Source: Sequoia sempervirens (taxonomy: Eukaryota; Streptophyta; Pinopsida; Cupressales; Cupressaceae). Taken from it: a DNA stretch of 64,000 bases. The notes beneath the pieces were generated by a model. That model did not search any database. It saw nothing but the letters and a program-made list of their open reading frames with translations, and had not been told where the DNA came from. The stretch is from the NCBI GenBank assembly GCA_007258455.2, contig VDFB02000001.1:12628754-12692753 (forward strand), read 5' to 3'. Of the stretch, positions 46,690 through 59,128 are shown piece after piece (the stretch's first letter is position 1; every line of letters begins with the position of its first letter). A program made the position numbers and the translations under genes.

Positions 46690-48726
46690 AAAGTACCCTC
46701 TCTCTGCAGTCTAATCTAACTTGGAGCATGTAGGCCCTAGAATGTGACAATATGCCAAACTCTCAAATATCATGAAGTGGATGACATCTGGCTTCTTCCC
46801 TAAGATTGCATCCTCTGGTGTCATCTTTCCCAATACCTTATGTGGAACCATGCTCTGTATGTAAATTTTCATACTACATGCCTCTGCCCACAAGTAACAT
46901 GGCATATCTTGGTCATACAACATAGCCCTTGCTACCTCTAATATAGAATGATTCTTCCTCTCAACAACCCCATTCTATTGTAGGTTATAAGAAACAATCC
47001 ACTCTCTATTGATTCCTTCCCTAGTACATAACTCCTAGAACTCTTTCACTTTGTACTCACCTCCATTATCTGACCACAGAACCTTTATCTTCCTGCCTGT
47101 CGAATTCTTGACAAGATCTTTGAACTCTTGGAAATGACTAAAGACCTCATCCTTGGTCTTCAAGAAGTATATCTAGGTCTTTGTGGAGAAACCATCTATA
47201 AAAGCAACAAATTACTTGTACCCTTTGAGAGACTTTGTCAACATTGGTCCACATATATTTGAATGTACTAGGTCAAGAACACCCTTGGATTTGGTGTCAC
47301 TCCTTGAAAAAGTTGCTTTCGCAAACTTCCCCAACACACATCCCTTACATCATCATGCTCTATGCTCAGCTCTGGAACACCTGTCACTATCTCATGAAGC
47401 AATTTAAGTTCTCCATGATGTATATGGCCCATCCTCTTATGCCATAGCTCTCTTTGATCTCTAGAATTATTGTTGCTCATTAGTGCCTTATGAGTATCAA
47501 ACTACAACCTGTAAAGCTGACAGCTCCTGACTACAATGGCTATGGGTGATTTCCAATCCGTATGCTTAATTAACACATTCACCCCTCTAAAGAGTACAGT
47601 GTATCCTTTAGTCTGAAGGATACATACAAAAATCAAATTCATACCCAAGCCTAGCACATGCAACACATCATGAAAGGGAATCAACTTGTCATTCTCCCTC
47701 TAAAATAGAACAGTCCCTTTCCCAACTAGATTTAGTTTGGACATGTTCCCCATAGAAATCTATATTTTGATGTCCTCCTTATAACTAGAGAAGTAATCTC
47801 TAACTCCTATCATATGAAATGACGCCCACTGTCTATATACCAAACACCCTATGAGGTTGAGCTAACCATACAAGCTATGAGTGCAAACTCATCCTCTATT
47901 CTACTAGAGAGCTCATCTTCACTTGTTGAATTTGTCATCTACTTCTTTCCTTTCTTTGTGTTCTTCTTCCTTTGTAGGAAATCGTTGACATAGTGGAAAA
48001 ACTCGTGACAACCATAGAATTTGATCTTAGAAAAGTCCTTCTTCTCACTTTGTGGATTTGATTCTTTGCTAGACCCCTTCTTTGCTTTCCCTTTTCCTGC
48101 TAGGGAAATGTTTTCCTATTTTGCCTCACTTTTCTCACTCTTACTACTGGTTCGACTGACAAGAATTAGTCTAAGCTCATCCTGAGTGAAGTCACTCCAT
48201 AGTTAATCCCAACTTGGTAAGGTGTCTTGTCCATTGATAACTTGAACAAAGACATACCACTGCTTATTAAACCCATTTAGGGTGATTCCTACTAGCTCGT
48301 CGTCGTCTATTTTATCTCTAACAATTTCCAACTCATCCTTGAAAGTTTGAGTATGGTGAGGTAACTTGTAATGTCTTCTCCCTTGTTCATCTAGGTATTC
48401 CTCAACTTTTCTCTAAGAATCAACTTCTTATTAATGGTAGCATTCTGGTACAGATTCATAATGGTGTCCCACATCTTCATTGTATCTAACTCTACAATAT
48501 GCAAAATAATATGGTCCTTAACTCCACCAAGAGTTAGCCTCCTCACCTTGACATCTTCCTTCTTATATGCTAAGAGTTGTGTTGGATTTGTAGGTACAAC
48601 TACAACACTAGTCACATATTCCTTGATACCATTCTCTTCCAGCAATAAAGAAATTTTGGCTTTCCAAGCACCAAAATTTGAGGCTCCATCCAATCTGTCC
48701 TGATCTCTTAAACCTAATTAGGCCAT
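46690..48726 (-). pseudogene. Copia gag, protease and integrase core (broken)
   Basis: Starts at ATG 48726. Gag: DGASNFGAWKAKISLLLEEN and LDTMKMWDTIMNLYQN (48693-48391), then a zinc-knuckle remnant near 48030. The protease active site WYIDSG is near 47835 with a frameshift directly after. GAG-pre-integrase LWHKRMGHIHHGELKLLHE follows (about 47440), then integrase core pieces GYKYFVAFIDDFS (about 47200), WSDNGGEYKVKEF (second Asp) and VVERKN (catalytic Glu). The stretch ends MLYDQDMPCYLWAEACSM and LGKMTPEDAILGKKPDVIHF (46923-46711). The first catalytic Asp appears as Asn (SNICGP). Stops and frameshifts throughout. Confidence 0.85.
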
Positions 48727-48841
48727 CTCAAAAGATAAAATAATAATAATAAAAATAGTTCTGAAGAAATAGAATTGGGTTTTATAAACCCTAAATTTTT
48801 CCTTCCTGTGCCTGCGTTGAGCTTTTTCTGCCCTTAGATCT

Positions 48842-48853
48842 GCTCTGATACCA
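48842..48853 (-). other. Primer binding site of the Copia element (initiator-Met type)
   Basis: Minus-strand TGGTATCAGAGC directly after the 5' LTR. Confidence 0.9.
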
Positions 48854-49546
48854 TGTGAAAATTTTATTGCAATTACTGATTATTAATCTCCTATCTATAT
48901 AGATTATTTGATTGCAGAAAATTAATTCACAACAAATATTGAAAAATAACACAACTGCAACTTCACAATTAAAACCACGGGAATAGAGAAGAGAACATGC
49001 AAAATAATGAACACAATATTTTTGGACAAATTATCCTTGGAAAAACCCTAAAGAGAAAACCAATACTGCAGATGAGGAATTTTATTACACTTTAGCAAAT
49101 CAAAAGATACATAAACTACTTGCCTCTTACTAGCAGAGCTTTGGCAATATTCTTCTCCTGAAATTCTTCCCCCAATTTCTCCTGTTGAAATTCCACTGTT
49201 GTTGTCTCCAACACTATCATTGCACCCTTGCTATTACTACAAAACTATTTTCTATCACTGCAAATGCTTCTCAGGTGTGTGTTCTCCATATGCCCATTTA
49301 TCCCCTTTTATACTCTCCTCATTGAAAAACTAATGGCCATGATTTAATCTCAATCAATGGTTGAGATCAATTAGACTCTAACAAAGCCTAATTAACCAGA
49401 TTCTAGAAGTCTCTAGAGGAATCAATTAATTAATTAAATAATTATCTGGACAGCTAACTCCTTTGTAGAAGTCTCCAGAAAAATTAATAAATTAATTAAA
49501 TATTTATTAGGTTTGGAGACACTTGTCCAAGCTACCTAAATTAATA
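48854..49546 (-). repeat. 5' LTR of the Copia element
   Basis: About 693 bp, closely similar to 42261-42970; slightly shorter from small deletions. Right end decayed to AATTAATA. Confidence 0.88.
49305..49312 (-). promoter_or_regulatory. TATA box in the Copia 5' LTR
   Basis: Minus-strand TATAAAAG followed by GGGATAAATGG; the same box is in the 3' LTR at 42726-42733. This is the expected start region for the element's transcript. Confidence 0.6.
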
Positions 49547-52445
49547 GGAACAAGGGAGTCACAAGTGAGAATCACCATCATCTCATTGTTGTGTTTTGAA
49601 AATAGATTAGTATGATTCATATTGAATAGAGAAAGCTTGAAGTGCATTCCAGGTAGTTTGAGGTGCACATATATTGTCCCATACAAAAGTTTTGACAAGA
49701 AATTTTGCTTCTTTAGACAATTCCTAAAGAGTAGTTAGTTGATCCTAAGAGAACATTGAACTCCAGTGCTACAAAATATGAAAAAGAACTTTGCAATTTA
49801 AGACTACAATTGGTCCTGCACAATGCTGTAATTTAATACACCCCTTCATATAAGTTGGTGGTTAATGGTTATTACATTGATGTTGGCCTAGACGAACAGT
49901 GTAATTAAATACATTCATTCATTTTGTTTGGTTGTTGATACCTTAATGTTGGTGAACAATTTTATTAAATCCATTCATTCATATCGATGGGTTTTATAGG
50001 TGGATGATAAGAATTCAAGATGGCAATCCATAGGATATACTCCACCTAGTCTTCAGACCAGCAAGAAGAGCCAAGGCAAATAGCCATTGGACAATGGAGT
50101 GATAAACTTAAGTTCGAACCAGGATTTAGCTAATCAGTGAAAAGGCAAAGGTTTAACAATGAGTACACAAGTCAATGATAGTGGTAGCAGCAATTGGGGT
50201 ATAAAATGTGATGCAGTGGTTAGTGAGATTAGGATTCGGATATCCATCAATGCTTAATAAGTTAATTTTATAATGACTCAGTGAAGTGTTATATATATGA
50301 ATCTGTGACTAATGTATGATGCCTAATATGATGATTTGGGAGAAATGATCCTCAATACAAGAGTCTCAAACTTTTCAAATGAGACACATGCTTTTCTAAT
50401 GAAGTAGAGCATAGAGTAGGGGAGAGGACCCAATACCTCAAAATGTTTCAATAGCTGTGATAGTAGTTGTTTATATAATTCCCAATATTTTTATCAATAT
50501 TGGACCAATAGTTGTGACTTTAAAGTTGTTAGTGTTGATGATGACTACCCATACTTAAAAAAAATGTATTCCTTTGATCTAAAAAGAAACCAATCATGTG
50601 ATTCCACATCAACGCTCAATAAAACATGTTGTGAAAGCACAAGTATTGGTCTCACTTTTTTTTGGGTCTTTTTGGAAACTTTGACAAAAAAAATGCTGAT
50701 GTGGCATCACATTTGATGGTGTGGCCTTGAAACCTTAGTTATAAGCAGAAGACTTGCCAAGTAACTTGTAAAAAATTGGGAGTAATTTGAAATTTCCATG
50801 TAAGATAATTAGAAGCATGAAGTTAAGGTGCACAACTACTAAGTCCTCTCCCCTATTTACAATTGCTCACAATGTCAAACACCAAAAACTTTGAACCTAA
50901 GTGAATTTTGATCTAGGATACATGACATCTACATTTCAAAGATGATAAATATTAAACTCAAATGTATATGTGAGTGGCTGGACAACTTTAAGAAACTCAC
51001 AAAATTCATACATTTTGAAGTAACTCCAAATTGATTTCTTAAAATGGTTTAATAAAAGGTATTCTTATAGAACATGTGTCATAATAAATGAATAATAAAG
51101 AAGTATGCATTGTTCATTTTACAAGGTGACATACATATATAATTTAAATTTGGTCATTGATGTTGTCAAATACATTGTGTTATAATAAATAGGAACTAGG
51201 ATGAAAAAATATTTCTTGGGTACACATAACCACTCTAAAACCCAAGGAATTGATATCATTACTTCATTACTAATGAAAACTCATCACTAAGATCTAAAAC
51301 AAAAGAACTAATGCTATGGAATGAAATTTTCTTAGTCTTGATCATGCATCTAACCTTTAAGTGGGCCATGAGAATAGCTCTCTAGATCAATATCTTATTT
51401 GAAAGCTCGTAGAGTAGGCCGATTGATTTTCTATGGATATGGTTCCTTAGGATGAGCCCAAGTATTTAAATAAGGAGTTGCCCAAGACAATATTAATTAT
51501 AGACAAGATTTTAAATATGGATGTGAACACACATGTGATATAGGATTATCAATAATACTATAGAAAAATTAGCATAAGGGTCTTATAGAATTAAGTATTA
51601 TGACTCAAAGATTGGGAAAAGTGTATAGCACTAGGCATACACAAGGATCATGAAATATCTACAGTTAAAGGGAATTTCCAAGGTATTAAGGATTGATCAT
51701 TAGGATTTGATACCAAATGTAATGTTACTTTTCTCCATTGGCTATTTGAGTAACAACAGTGGACTTAATATAACAAATATTAGAGTTAATATAATTTATA
51801 ATATGCAATATTATCAAATTAAATGTGAATAATTAATGTAAGCTACATACATATGACAACTAAATAATCAACATAGTAAATGGAATAGCACCTCCACATA
51901 GATTAATCAGATTAACACCAAATCATATAAGACAATATTCCCAATATTATCATTTCAATGGTTATCAATACTTATTTTAAAGTCAAGGAAAGGCATATAT
52001 CGACACTTAGAGGAATGGTTATGGACCTAGGTTGTTTCTCAGCACAAACAATCTTGGAGGAACCGATTCTTGCATAGAACCAACCTGCCTTCATGACATA
52101 AACTAGTTCTTACACAAAACCCAACATGCCTTCACAACATAAACACAGCCTTGGTCAGGACACTCTCGGGTGTACGTTGTACCCTGAGTTGGGCACACAT
52201 TGCATGTGCCCCTTCTCCAAATGTTTAAGTGCCCACCTAGACCATAACCTTCACTCCTTTGTGCCCTTTTAGTTCCTCTTTCCTTTTTTCTCTTCTCTCC
52301 TTGAATGTTCTCCATTCTTCCATTTCTCACATGAATGATTTATATACCCTTTTAAGGGGTGGTTTCCATACCATCACACCATTTCACAAAAAAATTTCTT
52401 TTAATAATTATTTAAATAAATAATTATTCTTCCTTCTTAAAGAGT

Positions 52446-52448
<3 letters not shown>
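49547..52448. other. 2.9 kb without recognised gene
   Basis: AT-rich, no domain recognised in any frame. A patch at 52020-52330 is richer in GC but only short frames cross it. Confidence 0.5.

Positions 52449-52532
<84 letters not shown>
52449..52532. repeat. (TA)42 microsatellite
   Basis: 84 bp of uninterrupted TA dinucleotide. Lies directly at the 3' side (minus sense) of a SINE-like sequence. Confidence 0.97.
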
Positions 52533-52535
<3 letters not shown>

Positions 52536-52554
52536 TTTATTAATCTTTCTTTTT

Positions 52555-52740
52555 TAGACTGCAAGAATCGGTTGGGTATCCGTCCCCCTATAAACTGTAG
52601 TGCACCTGGTAAAAAAATTTCACGACTGGTGATGCTAGCACGACACACCCTCTGGTACCATAGGGATGGTGGAAATAATAGAACTCTTTCCTACAACAAG
52701 ATGCTTTCGCCAATCGAGCTAGGCCCACCACCCCAATTAA
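52555..52740 (-). mobile_element. Candidate tRNA-derived SINE
   Basis: On the minus strand, TAGCTCGATTGG (52721-52710) resembles a tRNA A box, and GTTCTATTATTTCC (52684-52671) resembles a B box, 37 nt apart, as in Pol III promoters. About 115 bp of non-tRNA body follow, then an A-rich stretch and the (TA)42 tract as a tail. No protein coding. The B box has mismatches (family GTTCRANNC). No target duplication was identified, and no second copy is in the window, so family status is unproven. Confidence 0.45.
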
Positions 52741-52899
52741 TCTCTCTTTTAAGCAAAGGATCATAATGTCCTTTATTTTCCATCTCCATTTTAATTCTAA
52801 AGGGGTATTTCATAGATTTTTCTTCTTTTGGGGAAAAAATCACATAATAGAAAGGATGGAATTAATTACATAAATAATAAATATTTATTTAATTAACAA

Positions 52900-53267
52900 C
52901 TTATGATAGAGTAAAATAAGGTGTGATTGTGTAAGTGTCAGGAAATATCATTAGTTCTTCACATTGTGGTAGTAATTATTATGTGTAAATGTAATATTTA
53001 TAATATTACATTAGTGTGAGGATGTAAATGAGTTGTTATAAACAACTCATATCATAGAATTAGCATATAATTAGCATAGCAATATGATTAATGTATTGTT
53101 ATTATAATAGGCTTGGAGGATACTTCGGTTGAGATAATATCCTAGAATATAGGAGACATCCTCCTATATATATGTAATATGTATTGAATGGAAATTAAGG
53201 AAGCATTTATTATTTTCTATTTTATTATTTTAGCTTTTATTTTCCTATGCTCATATTTTCTATAATA
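52900..53267 (+). repeat. Candidate LTR fragment before a primer-site-like sequence
   Basis: AT-rich sequence with a TATATATATG run near 53166, ending directly before TGGTATTAGAGC. LTR ends cannot be fixed. Confidence 0.4.
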
Positions 53268-53279
53268 TGGTATTAGAGC
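53268..53279 (+). other. Primer-binding-site-like sequence
   Basis: TGGTATTAGAGC, one base from the initiator-Met primer site used by other elements in the window. Confidence 0.5.
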
Positions 53280-55780
53280 ATTGTTGATTCTTGTGTGCTT
53301 GTGCATTGAGATTGTAATGTCAAGAATTTTTCCAATTAAGCAATGGTAACTTTGGAAGATCTTTTCTAGAATTGAATGACGCTTGAATATCATTATTTTT
53401 GAAGCTTTCAGGGTGTAAGGTTCAATAAAAATTCAATATCTTAGGAACCTACATAACGCCATTCACAAGACATTGCCGAAAATAATGAGAATTTGTAGGA
53501 AGGCATTAGACATTGCCAAAAAGTCATATATGCACAAGAAATATCTAAAGAACAGATTTTAGCTATGGTTTCAATTATTGAACTCTTGGGTTTATAGGCC
53601 AGAAAGGAGTAGAATATTAATTAAGCACTTATAGAGAAAGTTAAAAAAAATACTTTGCAGTTAGTATGGTTTGTCAAAACCCACTATTTTATGAGGAGTT
53701 TTCTTTTGTTTTCTTTCACCTAGAAAAATGAAACTAGGGCTTTGCAGAAGAAAAATCTAGGTGAAGGAACAAAAGCTCATTATTTTATTGTAAAGTAATA
53801 AAGAAGCCACAACCTAAAACATAAACACACATGGGTTTTGCATAAAATATCAGTTTCAAAACAATGGAGAACTTGCATATTTTTCTGAAAAGCAAGAGAT
53901 CTATTTTACAAGTTATTTTTTGTTATTTTAATTGCAGTTTCTCCTTTTGTTGGCTCAAGGATATAAAATTTTACCTTCTTGTAACTGAGTTTATGCAGTA
54001 AATGATTGATTTGATGAGGTTTAAGGTGTTTTATTAATCAAAACCTTTAAGTCTTGTCTCTTTCGTTATTACAAATTCTTGGATGCAATCAAGTTTCAAG
54101 TCTTAGGTTGTGCATGCAATTATCAGTTTCAAGTTGTGAAGCATCTGTTTCCTTCTAGAAAAGGTTAATTAGCCTTCCTTTGAAACATTTTTGTCATAAG
54201 ATTGCAATTAATGAGTTGTGTAAGTTATTCCTTGAGTTTGCAATTGTGAATTAATTTTCCATTACATGCATTACAGTCATATTTCAATTGTTCCTCCTAA
54301 GGGAATATTGACTCTTTCTTAGCAAAATGTTGTTGGTTGCTTTCCCTTTGTAAGGACTGCCTTTGCATTTGATATTCCAGCATTATATGTATGTCTTACT
54401 ATCTTTGGAGACTCCATATTCTCATGCATGTTTCTTTAAGTCTCTTACAGACTATGTATGTACTTCAAAAGTTGTTAGAAATAGTTTAAATGAATTGATG
54501 CCCTATTTTCCCTTTAGTATAAAGGGGCTCAATACCTCATTGAAAATGAAAAAGTGAATGCAAGGTAGAGTTGAAACAAGATAAAAATGAATTTGATGAT
54601 ATCTTGACATGTTTTTGGTTGTTTCTTTAAATGATAAGAAATAAGATAATTTTCTCAATCTGTTTTCATCATGATGAATTAAAGACTCCTTTATGATCTT
54701 CATTACAACAATCATTCTTGATGACTGTTATGAATATTTATAACTCTCATTTTAAATAAGAGAGTTTCCTCTTGATATGCTATGCCCAAACCTTGTGGGA
54801 TCCCATTTTGCTCCACATATCTGATGAAATTGATTATGAACCTGCTCCTGCACATTTAAAAAAACAAGTTAGATAAAATAGTTGAAGCTGAAAGCTTCCA
54901 TTGAACTTTGTGCTCCCTGAACATCTACCTCTTTGGTGATTTAATCATTTGATGAATTCCTAATAGGATGTAGATTACATTTTTGTTTGTAATGTAGGGA
55001 TAAGGTAGAATGTGATTTTTCATTACTCTAACACCACCTTTCAACAATCTTGCAGGTAAACATTGAAGCTAGAGTTGGACCTAGAGCTGGAGCTAAACCA
55101 AGATCAACACAATTGTAACAATGATTCATCATTCTAGGAAATGATGAATCACCTTCTCTCCTTGATCTTATATTATCTTTAGTTGTGTGATATACATTTC
55201 TTTCTTGTATTTAGTATTTGACTAAGTAATCAAATCAAGTTACTCCCACGGCTTGTGTGGGACTTTGGTTTTTACAATATGAATAAAACATAATTTCTTA
55301 TGCAAATTTATGAGTTTTTATGTTACAAACATTTGATAATAATATGGGAAATTAAAAAGTAATTAGATTTGTACAACAATGAATACTTAGCAGAAAACTT
55401 TTAAATTACTTGTGTACCTTTTAATGATGAATGCAATTCAGTTCTACCTGTTTTGAGATGCAGCTAAAAATAGGAAACAATTTGGCGGCCTCTGTGGAGT
55501 GTTTTCCTACTAAGAACCATAAACCAATTATGTAGCTTATCCATTGGGCATGGATTCCATGTTTTTCCTCTTTAGAAAATCTTGTAACTCAACTAGTGAA
55601 ACTATAGAACAACAAACAAAACTGAAAAAACTATTCATGACTCTATTTAAGACAAAGTCAGAAAGCAGGTGCAACATTTGCACTTATTGAAAGAAAACAA
55701 TACTAAAATGAAATGTTCCATGGGGCACTTATGGAAAGAAAAATTGAAACTAAAACTACTCTACTATGTACATCTACAAA
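53280..55780. other. 2.5 kb without recognised gene
   Basis: If 53268 is a primer site, this would be the internal region of a plus-strand element, but no gag or pol frame is recognisable. Short open frames only. Confidence 0.45.
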
Positions 55781-55789
55781 CTTTGTTCT

Positions 55790-56575
55790 TTAATAGCACT
55801 GTTTGAGTTGAATCCTATTGATAGGGAGTGGAAACACCTTGCCATTCAGCTTTGAGAGCTGAAATGCATTATGTTGTTTGCATTCTGTTATGATATATGG
55901 GCCATCCCACATGGCATCAAATTTCATGTGTTTACCAGGTCTGCTCTTGAGCTCATCCCATTTAAAAACCAAATCTCCCTCTTTGAATATCCTTGGGACT
56001 TCCTTTCTATCAAATGTCCTTTTCATTTGAGCTTGATGCACCTCCAGATTCCTTAATGCTTCTTTCCTAATTTCCTCCAGCTCCATTAGTTGTGCTAGCC
56101 TAATTTCCATTTCTTCTTCATCAAGAAATTCTAGTTATTTGATCATACTCAATGTAAGTAGCTCAACTGAGATAGGTATTTTGGCCTCTTTACCATAAGT
56201 TAGAGCGTAAGGTGAGTTACCTGTTGCTCTCTTAGGTGTAACCCTATCAGCCCAAAGGGCTAGCTTCAGCTTATCCTGCCAAGTCCTCTGATTATCCTAA
56301 ATTGTCTTCTTTATGATCTTAATCAAGTTCTTATTAGTGGACTCTGCTTTTCCATTACCCTGAGGGTAATAATTTGAGGAAGTATTTAGAAAAATTTGAT
56401 GCTTTACTAACCAATCTAAAACTTCCATGCCTATGAATGCTAAAGCATTATCAGAAATAATTGAATCTAGTGTACCAAACCTAGAAACCAAATCTTGGTA
56501 GAAGTTCAAGATAGATGTCTCGTTTGCCTCCTTCAGTGCAATTGCTTTAGTCCACTTCGTAAATTAGTTTCTAGG
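55790..56575 (-). pseudogene. Gypsy integrase, core end and C-terminal domain
   Basis: Minus strand: FTKWTKAIALKEANETSIL, then SRFGTLDSIISDNALAFIG with the second catalytic Asp, and SNYYPQGNGKAESTNKN with the catalytic Glu. A piece with SPYALTYGKEAKIPIS (about 56215) follows, then 106 uninterrupted codons: KEALRNLEVHQAQMKRTFDR, DLVFKWDELKSRPGKHMKF and WDGPYIITECKQHNAFQLS, the GPY/F-type C-terminal domain. The stop near 55790 is the natural end of pol. Everything upstream (RT, RNase H) is missing: similarity ends near 56575, close to the start of a plus-strand Gypsy leader, suggesting a rearrangement or nested insertion. Confidence 0.85.
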
Positions 56576-56876
56576 AGAATCAAAAGGGGAGCCAACCCAT
56601 AATTTGGACGTCTAGTTTCACAATAGTGTACCCACAACATGAAATTAGTCCAATGTTACATGGGAATGTAGAGCTTTTCAGCCTTGCATGCGGGTGCAAA
56701 TCCCTATGAGAACAATTTTTGGCACACCTGACGGGACTCTGAAGACCACTTCAGAGAAAGAATTCAAAAATTTCAAGTTGTTGTTTTCAAAATTACAACT
56801 ATTTAGCTATCAGAGGCTATCATATTTTATTTGGCGACTCTATTTTATTTTGTTTTAATTGTAGATTCAGTAGCAC
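56576..56876 (+). other. Junction and Gypsy leader
   Basis: TGGCACACCTGACGGGACTC at 56720-56739 resembles the conserved leader after the 5' LTR of plant Gypsy elements and fits the gag starting at 56877. No LTR is recognised between 56576 and 56720. Confidence 0.45.
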
Positions 56877-58822
56877 ATGAACAAAGTTCAAACAAGAGGA
56901 AGAGTTGATACGTTTGAATATCTGCAACTATCGTCACCGAAGAGGAAAGGAAAAACAACAAGGAGATTGATCAAATCAAGACCACGATCAAATCCAAGAT
57001 CTCATTCTACACCACCCAATCTCAGGCCTTCAAGTTCTGTACCTATTTTTCCAGTAGTATATATTGTACTACAAGTACCAAATATGAGATTTCAAGTAGC
57101 TTCAATGGCCAGAGCATGTGCATTTATACCATTTAATGGGGGAAGCCTATTGAATTTGGCTCAACACAATGACATACTGGTAGTTGCACTTAAAATTCTA
57201 CCTAGTTTTATTGGCGAAGATTAGACTACGTCAATTGAACACATAAGGGACGTAGCTTCACTTTGTGGAGTTCATCATATCACAGAAGAGAATGTGGTGT
57301 TGAGGCTTTTGGAAGCTTCATTTAAAGGAAAGGAACTCCAATGGTTCATAGGATTATCGGTGAATTCTATGGCATCATGGGATGACTTGGGAGACAAGTT
57401 AAGCAAATAATTTTCTAACAAATCTGATCATCTATCTCTAGTTGAGCAAATGATGACTATCAAGAGAGCCCCACAAGAATAGATGACATATTTTAACTTC
57501 CAGTTCCAAAGAACTTGGAATAGAATCCCAACCACGGTAAGGCCTACACCAAATCATGCTTTTTTGTATTATCTTAGAGTGATTAATAGTGATATTGCAC
57601 TTTTGATCCAGTCTATGGCAAGAGTAACTTTGCCAATAGCCTATGAAATAACTATTAGAGCTAAACATAACTTAATACAGGCTGGTAAGATTGCACCCAG
57701 ACCTCCTATCCCCTTTTTCCTAGATATTCAACCATTAATACCCATTCAAGTACCTCCTATACCCTTGTTACCTACTGTTCCAGCCTTAAGCTTTCAAACT
57801 ACTGCTCAAAATAGTGTTATTCTAGAAAATTCAGACTTGCAAGAGCTTAGAGGTACCCAATAACATATGGCTAAATTGCTACAAATAGTAAGCAATGACT
57901 TAGTGAGCCTCAAAAATTAGAAAAATTATAATTACAAACCTTATCAAGCACCCTTTTAGGAAAATAGACCGCCTTATCAGACTGACTACCAAGGACAAAA
58001 ACAAAATTTCAATACTAGGCCTAATTAGCCATATAATCAGAATGTTGCCAAGTCTTCTAAAGAGCTTGTACCTATGCAAAACAACTTGGAACATAATTAT
58101 ATGTGGTGTTATCCCTGCAATCAGCCTCATAACCAAGCTACTTGTATGAACGGGGTGATTAATCAAGCTCTCATGGTACAAAATAGTTTTGTTGCTTCTG
58201 AGAAAACATCAAAGGAGAACAATGATCAACAAGATGATCAAATGCAGTAGAATGACCATGATGTTACCATGATGAACTTGCAAGGTAATGAATTTTGTGG
58301 AGTTAATCATCCGCAATGTCAAAATTAGTCGACTACTTCTATTGCAGCCAATACGAGATCCAAGAAAGGGGAAATTGACCTGTTTCTAGCGAACAACAAG
58401 AAAAAAAAGATAAACAACAAGTTGTTACATAGAAAAATCAAGTGTCTACAGCCCAACAGGGGCAAGTTCAGCCTTTTGTAACCTAAAACGTTCAAATTTT
58501 ACCAAGAAAGCAAGCTATGCCAGCAAAGTAACAACCAACATTTCAATCTCAGCCTCAAACAACACAAACAAATGTCATTGTTCCAAAAGTGCATCCAAAG
58601 GTTAGTGGTACTACTTTTAATATTGTTGAGCATATGAGAAAAGCTACAGTTACTATAACCATGTTAGATGCTTTACATCTTCCTAGGCAGAAAAAATGTT
58701 TGCAAGAGGCTTTAGCCAAAATATCAATCTTTGATGAATCCACGAAGGAGAGGCCTAGAGTTCTTGCAAATAGTAAATAAGTGAAGACTGAGCAACCAGC
58801 ACAAGAGGTAAAACCACCATTG
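56877..58822 (+). pseudogene. Gypsy gag and start of protease region, truncated by LINE block B
   Basis: Plus frame from ATG 56877. A basic, Pro/Ser-rich start (KSRPRSNPRSHSTPP) is followed by a retrotransposon gag core: ALKILPSFIGED, LRLLEASFKGKELQWFIGL and SWDDLGDKLSK. It continues with FNFQFQRTWNRIPTTVRPT and ASMARV-like helices, a proline-rich segment, and a knuckle-like WCYPCNQPHNQATC near 58103 (Cys-Cys-His-Cys). It then reads FNIVEHMRKATVTITMLDAL and LPRQKKCLQEALAKIS, which precede the protease in this family. Several in-frame stops (57222, 57478 and others). At 58823 it is cut by LINE block B. Confidence 0.82.
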
Positions 58823-59128
58823 TTTTTCATATCTATATTTTTTATATTAATTTATATTAATATATATCTATATATAGGTTCTCCAAAAAAATTATAACCT
58901 AGGTATATAAGATAACCTATATTATTTTAAGTCTTTATTATATATAATATATAACTTATTATATATATATAATCAAGTAATAATTTATATATATATATAG
59001 GTGATAGGTAAAGGCAAGGAAACCCTACAAGATTTTTATTTATTCATCTGAAAGGTAATACAACCAACAATTTCATCATATGAAGCTTCCAATTAATTTA
59101 CTCTATTCTCTACAAATTGAACATCTCA

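Larger units (their letters stand above)
42261..49546 (-). mobile_element. Full-length decayed Copia retrotransposon
   Basis: Minus strand: 5' LTR 48854-49546, initiator-Met primer site 48842-48853, gag-protease-integrase (48726-46690), integrase end-RT-RNase H (44958-42984), purine tract 42971-42979, 3' LTR 42261-42970. The gag-protease-integrase-RT order is diagnostic of Copia. A 1.7-kb insertion splits the integrase. Flanking bases GGAGA and GGAAC are not a clean duplication. Confidence 0.92.

Noticed and set aside
42256..49551. Target duplication for the Copia element
   Set aside because: Flanks GGAGA and GGAAC agree at only three of five positions, and the right LTR end is mutated; not called.
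52448..52648. Open frame encoding Tyr-Ile repeats
   Set aside because: Produced by the TA microsatellite; not a protein.
52555..52740. Functional tRNA gene
   Set aside because: Only A and B box-like motifs; no cloverleaf with paired acceptor stem could be drawn and the B box is mismatched.
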